A stretch of DNA of 5,190 bases from Acidobacteriota bacterium. GTDB lineage: Bacteria; Acidobacteriota; UBA6911. The first letter of the stretch is position 1; each line of letters opens with the position of its first letter. The notes under the pieces are model-generated. The model saw only the letters and a list, made by a program, of their open reading frames with translations, made no database searches and was not told the DNA's origin. Both the position numbers and the translations under genes were made by a program. The stretch spans positions 1 to 5,190 of the forward strand of contig JAFNAH010000150.1 in NCBI GenBank assembly GCA_017860075.1, given 5' to 3'. Positions 1 through 5,190 of the stretch are shown here, piece by piece.

Positions 1-411
1 ATCCACCATGGTGCCGTCATCGACGAACGCGCCGACGTTGATGTACATGGGCGGCATGCACGTGACGTTCCTTCCGATGTGTGCCCCGTCCCGGATGGAC
101 GACCCGCCGGGCACAATCCGGACAGCATCGTCCGAGCCGAGCCGTTTGAGAGGAAACGTGTCCTTGTCGTAAAAACGGAAATTGTCATCGATGGAGAAGT
201 CCTTCAGGGTCCCCATCCTGAAGCCGAGGAGAATCCCCGCCTTGACCCAGGAGTTCACTTTCCAGGTGCCGTCTTCGGGGAACGCGGCGCGGATCTCCCC
301 GGCATTCAGCGCCTGCCTGAAATTCTCCAGGAGACGGAAGTGCGCGGCTGTGTAGCCGCCCCCGGGCGGGTTCTGAAATAGCGTCAGGATTTCCGGTTCG
401 AGCAGATGCAT
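1..411 (-). CDS. dapD: 2,3,4,5-tetrahydropyridine-2,6-dicarboxylate N-succinyltransferase, N-terminal half (partial)
   Basis: DapD transfers the succinyl group of succinyl-CoA to tetrahydrodipicolinate in the cytoplasm, the entry to the succinylase branch of DAP/lysine synthesis. The window holds 137 codons from the ATG; the rest runs off the low-coordinate edge, about half of the roughly 270-residue family length. The visible part has the helical N-terminal domain with WKVNSWVKAGILLGFRM (about residues 50-66), then FYDKDTFPLK (about 80-89). The start of the left-handed beta-helix (hexapeptide repeat) domain follows from about residue 98, ending in MYINVGAFVDDGTMVD. That last block matches the conserved YVNIGAYVDEGTMVD of E. 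coli DapD. The ATG lies 23 nt after the dapA stop with an AGGGA element close upstream; spacing is short, so coupling to dapA is likely. DapH (acetyl branch) is less likely because of the N-terminal domain. No defect is seen in the visible half. Confidence 0.93.
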   Translation of the reverse strand, partial: MHLLEPEILTLFQNPPGGGYTAAHFRLLENFRQALNAGEIRAAFPEDGTWKVNSWVKAGILLGFRMGTLKDFSIDDNFRFYDKDTFPLKRLGSDDAVRIVPGGSSIRDGAHIGRNVTCMPPMYINVGAFVDDGTMVD

Positions 412-434
412 TTTCCCTGTCTGCGCCGAGCGCG

Positions 435-1325
435 TCACGACGCGATCAGCTCCAATCCCTTGAGAACCTCCGCGAGCTTTCCCCTGGCGCCGTCCGAGAT
501 CTTCACGAGCGGCAGCCGGTACACCTCGTGTATCTTCCCCATCATCGCGAGCGCGGCCTTTACCGGTATCGGGCTCGATTCGATGAAGTTGGCCCGCATC
601 AGGGGGTAAAGCTTCCGGTTCCAGGCACGTGCCTCCTCCCATCGACCCTCGAGACAGGAAGACACGAAGTCCGCCATCATGCCGGGGGCCTCATTCGAAG
701 CGACGGATATGAGTCCGCTCCCGCCCAGCGCGATGACGGGCAGCGTGAGAGCGTCGTCGCCCGAAAAAACACGGAACGTGCCGGGCGCGCGGGTGCAGAT
801 TTCGCCGATCTGCGCGATGTCCCCGCTGGCCTCTTTCACTCCGAGGATGTTCGGCAGCTCAGCCAACCGGAGGATGGTGTCCGGAAGAACATTCGATCCC
901 GTCCTGCCGGGGACATTGTAAACGATGACAGGCAGCCGAGATGCGCCGGCGATTTCGCGGAAATGCCGGTAGATGCCTTCCTGCGTCGGTCTGTTGTAGT
1001 AAGGCGACACCGAGAGGATGGCATCCGCACCCAACTTCTCGAGCTCTGCGACCAGCCGGATGATCTTGGCTGTGTCGTTACCGCCGGCGCCGGCCACCAC
1101 GGGAACTCGTGAGCCGGACACCTCCACGGTGATGCGCACCACCGCGAGGTACTCATCATGCTCGAGCGTGACGCTCTCGCCTGTCGTGCCGCAGGGGACG
1201 AGGAACTGGATACCGGCCTGTACCTGCCATTCAACCAGCGAAGCCAGCGCCTCCTCGTCAAGCCGCCCGTCAGGCCGGAACGGCGTTACCAGCGCGGTAC
1301 CGCAACCCTTGAGATTCTCAATCAT
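435..1325 (-). CDS. dapA: 4-hydroxy-tetrahydrodipicolinate synthase
   Basis: DapA is a class I (Schiff-base) aldolase that condenses pyruvate with aspartate semialdehyde, the first step specific to DAP/lysine. The protein has 296 residues, close to E. coli's 292, and forms a TIM barrel. Motifs in order are CGTTGES with Thr47-Thr48, SPYYNRP with Tyr110, YNVPGRTG with Tyr136 and Arg141, GVKEASGD with Schiff-base Lys164, SGDD (188-191), GGSGLISV (201-208) and the C-terminal PIPVKAAL. These correspond to E. coli Thr44/45, Tyr107, Tyr133, Arg138 and Lys161, so it should be active. Such motifs separate it from sialic acid lyases of the same fold, and the neighbours settle the role. By alignment, the lysine-binding residues His56 and Glu84 of E. 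coli are Tyr59 and Lys87 here, while Ser51, His56, Asn83 and Tyr109 match, so feedback inhibition by lysine may be lost. The ATG has GGAG 8 nt upstream and lies 27 nt after the dapB stop. Confidence 0.97.
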   Translation of the reverse strand: MIENLKGCGTALVTPFRPDGRLDEEALASLVEWQVQAGIQFLVPCGTTGESVTLEHDEYLAVVRITVEVSGSRVPVVAGAGGNDTAKIIRLVAELEKLGADAILSVSPYYNRPTQEGIYRHFREIAGASRLPVIVYNVPGRTGSNVLPDTILRLAELPNILGVKEASGDIAQIGEICTRAPGTFRVFSGDDALTLPVIALGGSGLISVASNEAPGMMADFVSSCLEGRWEEARAWNRKLYPLMRANFIESSPIPVKAALAMMGKIHEVYRLPLVKISDGARGKLAEVLKGLELIAS

Positions 1326-1352
1326 CTTCAGGACTCCGCAGATTCTCCCGGA

Positions 1353-2054
1353 TCAGAAACCCATGATCTCCCGAAACACGGCACGGAAATCGTAAAAACC
1401 CTGCCGCCCCGCAATCCAGCGCGCGGCGAGGATCGCCCCTTCGGCGAGCCCCTGGCGGTTGCGCGCGCTGTGCTGCAGCGTGATTGTGTCCGCCTCGCTG
1501 TCAAATCCCAGTACGTGAATGCCCGGGATGTGGCCGGCCCGGGTCACCGCTATCCCCGGCTCCCGCCCCGGAAGATGCGGCCGGACCAGTTCCAGTAAGT
1601 TGAGAGCCGTCCCGGACGGAGCATCCTTCTTGGCGCGGTGATGCGCCTCGCTCAGGAAGGCGTCATATTGCGGGACCTTGCCGACGATCCGTGCCGCCTC
1701 GGCGGCGATCTCGAAAAACAGGTTCATGCCCACGGAGAAGTTGGATCCGTGAACAAGGCCGATGCCCGAGTCGAGAACGAGTTGACGTGCGCGGTCGAGG
1801 TGAGCGCCCCATCCCGTCGTGCCAACCACCATGTGGACGCCTGCACGCGCTCCCGCCTGGATGTTGGCCATCACAGCGTCGGGTTGCGAGAAATCGACGG
1901 CGACGTCGACGCCGGACATCGAGGACAGGGTGATACCGCTGCCCTCCCGGTTGTCTGCGAGATCAAGCCTGGGCCCGACATCCCAGCCCTCGCGTGTGGC
2001 AAGCGACTCTACCAGCTTCCCCATCTTGCCGTAGCCGATGATGGCGATTCTCAT
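1353..2054 (-). CDS. dapB: 4-hydroxy-tetrahydrodipicolinate reductase (short form)
   Basis: DapB reduces hydroxy-tetrahydrodipicolinate, the DapA product, to tetrahydrodipicolinate with NAD(P)H in the cytoplasm. From the chosen ATG the protein has 233 residues against about 270 in E. coli. The N-terminal Rossmann domain starts MRIAIIGYGKMG, with the dinucleotide-binding GYGKMG at residues 7-12, and GTTGW follows at 78-82. The C-terminal substrate domain carries the signature EAHHRAKKDAPSGTA (about 136-150), with His138/His139 and the likely general acid Lys142, then RAGHIPGIH (172-180). An ATG three codons upstream (2063) is in frame, but its GGAGG would be 1 nt away; the GGAGG sits 10 nt before the ATG at 2054, which also gives the usual family N-terminus. 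The acidic NADH-preference region after the second beta strand is not clearly like E. coli, so cofactor choice is open. It sits between lysC (89-nt gap) and dapA (27-nt gap). Confidence 0.95.
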   Translation of the reverse strand: MRIAIIGYGKMGKLVESLATREGWDVGPRLDLADNREGSGITLSSMSGVDVAVDFSQPDAVMANIQAGARAGVHMVVGTTGWGAHLDRARQLVLDSGIGLVHGSNFSVGMNLFFEIAAEAARIVGKVPQYDAFLSEAHHRAKKDAPSGTALNLLELVRPHLPGREPGIAVTRAGHIPGIHVLGFDSEADTITLQHSARNRQGLAEGAILAARWIAGRQGFYDFRAVFREIMGF

Positions 2055-2143
2055 CGTCGTCATTCCTCCACTACCGCCCGCAGGAAACCGCTGCTTCGGC
2101 AGCCGCGCCGGGCCTGACGCATTCCGGGCGGCCGGGCCACGAG
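2055..2143 (-). other. lysC-dapB intergenic gap
   Basis: This 89-nt stretch is the longest gap inside the cluster. It is GC-rich and contains the dapB Shine-Dalgarno near its end. I see only short, imperfect inverted repeats, no run of T after a stem on the minus strand, and no convincing promoter. It could hold a secondary promoter or an RNA processing site, but nothing shown here requires one. Read-through from lysC to dapB is the simplest reading. Confidence 0.5.
2065..2069 (-). promoter_or_regulatory. Shine-Dalgarno GGAGG of dapB, decides its start
   Basis: The minus strand reads GGAGG here, followed by A and an ATG at 2063, then two codons and a second in-frame ATG at 2054. Spacing is 1 nt to the first ATG and 10 nt to the second. 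Only the second is a workable distance, so translation most likely begins at 2054. This is inference from spacing and from the family N-terminus. Confidence 0.7.
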
Positions 2144-3517
2144 CTAGTCGAAAATGGACGGGTCAACCTCCTGGAAGAAAACATCGTGCAGGTAGCGGAG
2201 ACACCGGCCCAACTGGTCTTCGTCGATGACAAAGGTGACGTTTATGGCCGAAGCGCCTTGCGAGATCATGAGCACGTTGACGTCGCGCACTGCGCTGGCG
2301 AGGAGGTGAAGCACCCCGGACGTGTTCCGGAGATTGTCGCCTACGCAGCAGACGATCGCTTTCCCTCCTTCGACACTGACCTCGCCGACCTTCTTCAATT
2401 CGGTGACGATATCCCACAGGCTCGAGGTGTCGTCCACGGTGAGCGAAACACTCACTTCGGAGGTGGACACGACATCGACAGGAACCCTGAAGCGGTCAAA
2501 GATCTCGAAGATGACTCTCAAGAAACCGTGGGCCATCAGCATGCGGGTCGAGGCTATGTTGACGATCGTGATCCCCTTCTTGCAGGCGATGGACTTCACA
2601 GGGTTTGCGCACGGCAGCGCTTCGGCCGTGATGAGCGTTCCCTCCAGGTCGGGTTTGAAACTGTTCAGCACATGCACCGGGATCTTCCGGCGCACGGCCG
2701 GCAGGATCGTCGCCGGGTGAAGCACCCGGGCACCGAAGTACGCCAACTCCGCTGCTTCGTCGAAGGAGATAACCCGGACGCGGCGCGCTTCCGGCACGAC
2801 GCGCGGGTCGGCGGTCATGATTCCGTCCACGTCCGTCCAGATCTGGATGTCGTACGCCTCCAGGGCCGCTCCCACGATCGCAGCGGTATAATCGGATCCT
2901 CCGCGCCCGATAGTGGACGTGATTCCTTTTCGCGTCGAACCGACAAATCCCTGTATGACGGGAACCTTCCCGGCGTTTATGTCAGGGAGAATGTGTTCAC
3001 GGATTGCCGAGTCGGTCAGGTCGAAAAGAGGTGCGGCCCGGGTGAAGTTGTCGTCGGTGATGATGAATTGACGAGCGTCCTTCAATTCAGCCGGGATGCC
3101 CCGGCTCGTCAGGCAATGGCAAAGGATCAGGGTTGAAAGCCTCTCACCGTAACTTGCCATCGCATCCATGCTTCGCGGCGTGAGTTCGCCGAGCGTCGCC
3201 AGCCCGCGCACGATGTTCGCCATCTCCTTGAAGTGCGAGGTGACTGTCTCGTGAACCTCGTCGCCGGGAACCGCCAGGCCGAGCTTCCGGGCTTCCGAGA
3301 GATGATGATGCTTGAGTGCGCTGAGAACTTCGAGAGCTTCCTGCCTTTTCCCGTCCGCCGCAAGGCTTGCGGCGTTGAGCAGGCCATTGGTGGTCTTCCC
3401 CATGGCTGAAGCCACGACTGCAGGCCGCTGATCGATGCGTTGCTTGACGATTGCCGCGACACGTTCCATGGCCTCGGCGTCCTGAACCGAGGTTCCTCCG
3501 AACTTGCATACAATCAT
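2144..3517 (-). CDS. lysC: Aspartate kinase, monofunctional, E. coli LysC-like
   Basis: Aspartate kinase phosphorylates L-aspartate with ATP, the first step to lysine, DAP, threonine and methionine. The protein has 457 residues, close to E. coli LysC (449), with no fused homoserine dehydrogenase. The kinase domain (about 1-300) shows KFGGTS (5-10), SAMGKTTNGLL (37-47), SYGERLST (122-129), TIGRGGSDYTAA (202-213), WTDVDGIMTADPR (227-239) and FGARVLHPAT (261-270). Two C-terminal ACT domains follow (about 313-457). The first contains RMLMAHGFL (325-333) and VDVVSTSEVSVSLT (347-360), aligned with the lysine site of E. coli LysC; positions equivalent to Met318, Gly323, Leu325, Thr344, Ser345 and Thr352 are kept, while Ser321 is Ala329. 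Lysine feedback is therefore likely. The ATG is 3 nt after the asd stop; the nearest AGGGG lies 15 nt upstream, too far to be a normal ribosome site, so translational coupling to asd is likely. Confidence 0.97.
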   Translation of the reverse strand: MIVCKFGGTSVQDAEAMERVAAIVKQRIDQRPAVVASAMGKTTNGLLNAASLAADGKRQEALEVLSALKHHHLSEARKLGLAVPGDEVHETVTSHFKEMANIVRGLATLGELTPRSMDAMASYGERLSTLILCHCLTSRGIPAELKDARQFIITDDNFTRAAPLFDLTDSAIREHILPDINAGKVPVIQGFVGSTRKGITSTIGRGGSDYTAAIVGAALEAYDIQIWTDVDGIMTADPRVVPEARRVRVISFDEAAELAYFGARVLHPATILPAVRRKIPVHVLNSFKPDLEGTLITAEALPCANPVKSIACKKGITIVNIASTRMLMAHGFLRVIFEIFDRFRVPVDVVSTSEVSVSLTVDDTSSLWDIVTELKKVGEVSVEGGKAIVCCVGDNLRNTSGVLHLLASAVRDVNVLMISQGASAINVTFVIDEDQLGRCLRYLHDVFFQEVDPSIFD

Positions 3518-3520
3518 TTT

Positions 3521-4567
3521 CTAATCCATGAGCCCCTGTGACTTCAGGAACTCGGCATTGAGAATGGAGGCACCGGCGGCACCACGGATGGTGTTGTGGC
3601 CAAGGACTGTAAACTTGAAATCCAGGACCGCGCAGGATCGGACGCGACCGACGAGTGTCGCCATGCCGTGCGCCCGATTCACGTCAAATCGCGGCTGCGG
3701 CCGGTCGTTCTCATCCATCACGATGATCGGCCGCTCCGGAGCGCTCGGAAGCTTCAGGCTCTGAGGGGGTCCGGAGAAATCGCGCAACAGGGTGACGATG
3801 TCGGCAGCAGCTACCGGGCGCGCGAGCTTCACGGACACCGACTCGGTATGGCCGTCCTCCACCGGCACGCGGTTGCACTGCGCGCTGACGGCGAAATCCG
3901 CCAGGTCGACCGATCTGCCGTTGAAGCGGCCGAGGATCTTCCTGGTTTCGATCTCCATCTTCTCTTCCTCGCCCCCTATGTGGGGAATGACGTTCCCGAG
4001 GATATCGAGTGATGCGACTCCGGGGTACCCTGCTCCCGAGATTGCCTGCATCGTGGTCACCACGACCTTCTCGACCCCAACGGCCTTGTGCAGCGGCGCC
4101 AGGGCCATCGCCAGAAACATCGTCGAGCAGTTCGAGTTTGTAACGATGCAGCCGCGCGCATTCCTGTTCTGCCGCTGGATCGGCAGAAGTCCCATGTGAT
4201 CCGGGTTGACCTCCGGGATCACAAGGGGAACGTCTTCATCGAGCCTGTGGTTGCGGGAGTTGCTCAGCACCACGTAACCCGCCTGCGCAAAACTTTCCTC
4301 CACCGGGCCCGCCACGGCGGCATCGAGTCCCGAGAAGACGATGCGGCATTTCAGCCCCGGCGCACAAGGCCGTACCTCGAGCCTCCGGATGCCTTCGGGA
4401 ATCGGGGTCGTCTGCTTCCACGCCGCAACATCCTGGTAAGGCTTTCCGGCGGACCTTTCCGAGGCCGCGACTTCGGTCACCTCAAACCACGGATGGTCCT
4501 CGAGAAGCTTGATGAACTTCTGTCCGACGGCGCCCGTCGCGCCCAATACACCAACAGCAATCTTCAC
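3521..4567 (-). CDS. asd: Aspartate-semialdehyde dehydrogenase, archaeal/fungal-type subfamily
   Basis: Asd reduces aspartyl phosphate to aspartate semialdehyde with NADPH, the branch-point intermediate of the aspartate family. From the GTG the protein has 348 residues. The N-terminal NADP domain starts [18 protein letters not shown], with the glycine-rich loop GATGAVG at 9-15 and [10 protein letters not shown] at 35-44. The catalytic nucleophile is Cys147 in [15 protein letters not shown] (173-180) and IGGEEEKME (197-205) follow. The acid/base residue is His240 in [15 protein letters not shown] (228-242), and the C-terminus has [12 protein letters not shown] (323-334). These blocks and their spacing resemble yeast Hom2 and archaeal enzymes, not E. 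coli Asd. The frame is open to an ATG at 4618, but that adds 17 residues without family likeness and lacks a ribosome site, whereas GTG 4567 has GGGAGG 9 nt upstream. The first gene of the cluster, it ends 3 nt before lysC. Confidence 0.96.
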   Translation of the reverse strand: MKIAVGVLGATGAVGQKFIKLLEDHPWFEVTEVAASERSAGKPYQDVAAWKQTTPIPEGIRRLEVRPCAPGLKCRIVFSGLDAAVAGPVEESFAQAGYVVLSNSRNHRLDEDVPLVIPEVNPDHMGLLPIQRQNRNARGCIVTNSNCSTMFLAMALAPLHKAVGVEKVVVTTMQAISGAGYPGVASLDILGNVIPHIGGEEEKMEIETRKILGRFNGRSVDLADFAVSAQCNRVPVEDGHTESVSVKLARPVAAADIVTLLRDFSGPPQSLKLPSAPERPIIVMDENDRPQPRFDVNRAHGMATLVGRVRSCAVLDFKFTVLGHNTIRGAAGASILNAEFLKSQGLMD

Positions 4568-4576
4568 GCTCCCGTT

Positions 4577-4582
4577 CCTCCC
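4577..4582 (-). promoter_or_regulatory. Shine-Dalgarno GGGAGG of asd, decides its GTG start
   Basis: The minus strand reads GGGAGG, then 9 nt, then the GTG at 4567 that opens the conserved Rossmann N-terminus. This is the strongest ribosome binding site in the window and supports a GTG start over the in-frame ATG at 4618. Confidence 0.8.
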
Positions 4583-4608
4583 ACGACTGAGTGTGTTCAA
4601 AGGCTGCC

Positions 4609-4637
4609 ATTCTCGCATACAGCATCGGACACGACAA
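4609..4637 (-). promoter_or_regulatory. Candidate sigma-70-like promoter for the asd-lysC-dapBAD cluster
   Basis: On the minus strand, TTGTCG (4637-4632) is followed by a 17-nt spacer and GAGAAT (4614-4609), with TG one base before the -10 box as in an extended -10. Each hexamer matches consensus at four of six positions. Transcription would begin near 4602, leaving a leader of about 35 nt before the asd GTG. Position and orientation are right for the operon promoter, but such matches occur by chance and the organism's sigma preference is unknown. Confidence 0.3.
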
Positions 4638-4691
4638 GATCATCATCCGTGTTCCGGGCACCCGACGGGCGACGGGAGAGGAGGGGGGTGT

Positions 4692-4704
4692 GCTTCGCCG
4701 AAGC
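4692..4704. repeat. Small inverted repeat GCTTC-GCC-GAAGC
   Basis: A perfect 5-bp stem with a 3-nt loop lies in the GC-rich middle of the gap between the upstream gene and asd. No T tract follows on the minus strand, so it is not a standard terminator. It could be a weak transcript-end stem or an operator half-site pair, or chance. Confidence 0.3.
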
Positions 4705-4801
4705 GCGCCGTCCGCGCCGGCGGCACGGCCCCACACTGCGATCGAAGATGCATCAGATTTCGCAGGTGTGTCGGGCCGAGGCTCAGCCGTCTCCCGGGTC
4801 G

Positions 4802-5190
4802 TCATTCATCGAGGGAGAGCCAGCTGACGGCGATTCCCAGCTGTCGCAGATCCTGTCCGTCTCCGATGGATCTGGGGGAAATGGAATCAGGCAGTTCAAG
4901 GGTGAGGACGGTTCTTTCAGGATCGTTAAAGAAGTCCCTCGGGATGGTCACTTCGAGGACTTCAAAAGCCGGCTTGCTTATGACGAGTTCCGCCGCGATA
5001 CGGCGATTGATGGAACATCTGATCCTTTGCCTGTCCACTTTACCGGGATTCAGGTATGCACCTGCGTAGAGTCTCAACCGGACGGGGCCTTGTGGTGACC
5101 TGGTGGGGAGAACCAATTCAGCCTTGCTTCCGTCGGTCCAGGCGATCTGATCTTCGGGCGTGCTCCAGCCTGCGGCTTTGTATGGCTGCG
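4802..5190 (-). CDS. C-terminal fragment of an unrecognised protein with a beta-rich end domain (partial)
   Basis: The frame is open from the high-coordinate window edge to a TGA at 4802, giving about 128 residues of a protein whose start is outside the window. A TTG at 5116 could be read as a start, but the frame stays open upstream with family-like sequence ([21 protein letters not shown]), so it is more likely internal. The visible part is one domain with alternating hydrophobic strands, a WTDG turn, [14 protein letters not shown] and a conserved-looking end, [16 protein letters not shown], then [14 protein letters not shown] at the extreme C-terminus. From memory, this pattern (GWS.PE, WT.G, LPD..SP...G, R.LGIAV..L.L) resembles a beta-sandwich domain found at the end of some membrane glycosyltransferases and cell-surface polysaccharide proteins. 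I cannot confirm the family. No membrane segment is visible in this piece. It probably belongs to a different transcription unit from asd, given the 234-nt gap. Confidence 0.75.
   Translation of the reverse strand, partial: QPYKAAGWSTPEDQIAWTDGSKAELVLPTRSPQGPVRLRLYAGAYLNPGKVDRQRIRCSINRRIAAELVISKPAFEVLEVTIPRDFFNDPERTVLTLELPDSISPRSIGDGQDLRQLGIAVSWLSLDE

Larger units (their letters stand above)
4568..4801 (-). other. Non-coding gap upstream of asd
   Basis: This 234-nt stretch separates the upstream gene's stop codon from the asd start. It holds the asd ribosome site, a candidate promoter and a small inverted repeat at 4692-4704. The part between about 4681 and 4740 is very GC-rich. I see no T-run terminator for the upstream gene and no recognisable lysine riboswitch. 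Open frames crossing it in other frames overlap asd or the upstream gene and look like chance. Confidence 0.55.

Noticed and set aside
2070..2143. Terminator between lysC and dapB
   Set aside because: The GC-rich repeats here form only short imperfect stems with no T tract on the minus strand, and dapB belongs to the same pathway.
2186..3136. Long plus-strand open frame (316 codons) opposite lysC
   Set aside because: It lies fully antisense to lysC, whose protein has all family motifs. The translation is rich in Arg, Asp, Gly and His with no recognisable domain, as expected from a shadow frame in GC-rich DNA.
4568..4801. Lysine riboswitch or attenuator upstream of asd
   Set aside because: I could not see the conserved purine-rich core elements of the lysine riboswitch, nor a stem followed by a T-run or a run of Lys codons in a leader peptide.
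4482..4805. Minus-strand 107-codon frame crossing the gap upstream of asd
   Set aside because: It overlaps the start of asd in another frame and includes the asd ribosome site. Its product is Arg/Ser/Pro-rich with no family likeness. A short leader peptide cannot be excluded but is not supported.
4088..5098. Long plus-strand open frame (336 codons) spanning the asd 5' half, the gap and the upstream gene tail
   Set aside because: It is antisense to two supported coding regions, shows low-complexity Arg-rich sequence, and has no domain or ribosome site that I can see.
4802..5116. Small standalone gene starting at TTG 5116
   Set aside because: The frame stays open to the window edge with sequence that continues the same domain, so the fragment is better read as the end of a longer protein.
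1..5190. Mobile element, CRISPR array, tRNA/rRNA or defence system
   Set aside because: I saw no direct repeats, terminal inverted repeats, transposase or integrase motifs, tRNA-like folds, or unassigned long coding regions; nearly all the sequence is explained by the DAP pathway genes.

Overview
The window is a minus-strand gene cluster for the first half of the diaminopimelate (DAP)/lysine pathway, from a GC-rich bacterium. Read in the direction of transcription (high to low coordinates), the order is: tail of an unrelated upstream gene (5190-4802), a 234-nt non-coding gap, asd (4567-3521), lysC (3517-2144), dapB (2054-1353), dapA (1325-435), and the 5' half of dapD (411-1, cut by the window edge). 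The biosynthetic genes share one strand. Gaps between them are 3, 89, 27 and 23 nt, which fits a single operon started in the gap upstream of asd.

Together the enzymes take L-aspartate to aspartyl phosphate (LysC), aspartate semialdehyde (Asd), hydroxy-tetrahydrodipicolinate (DapA), tetrahydrodipicolinate (DapB) and N-succinyl-2-amino-6-ketopimelate (DapD). DapD commits the organism to the succinylase branch. The later steps (dapC or argD, dapE, dapF, lysA) are not in the window and may lie downstream. DAP feeds peptidoglycan and lysine. The aspartate semialdehyde made by Asd can also feed threonine and methionine.

All catalytic residues I could place are present in the complete enzymes. The distinctive points are these: Asd belongs to the archaeal/fungal-type subfamily rather than the E. 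coli type; LysC is an E. coli LysC-like monofunctional aspartokinase with a mostly preserved lysine-sensing ACT region; DapA has lost two of the residues that bind the feedback inhibitor lysine in E. coli; and DapB is a short form. Two starts (asd at a GTG, dapB at an internal ATG) are best set by strong Shine-Dalgarno sequences and are shorter than the longest open frames.

Taxonomy cannot be settled from this window. High GC, a yeast-like Asd, a short DapB and a LysC with an SAMGKTTN segment suggest an uncultured lineage outside the Proteobacteria, for example an Acidobacteriota-, Spirochaetota- or Bacteroidota/Chlorobi-related group, but this is a guess. I see no mobile element, CRISPR array, RNA gene, defence system or other novel system. 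This is an ordinary core-metabolism region with a few points worth checking.
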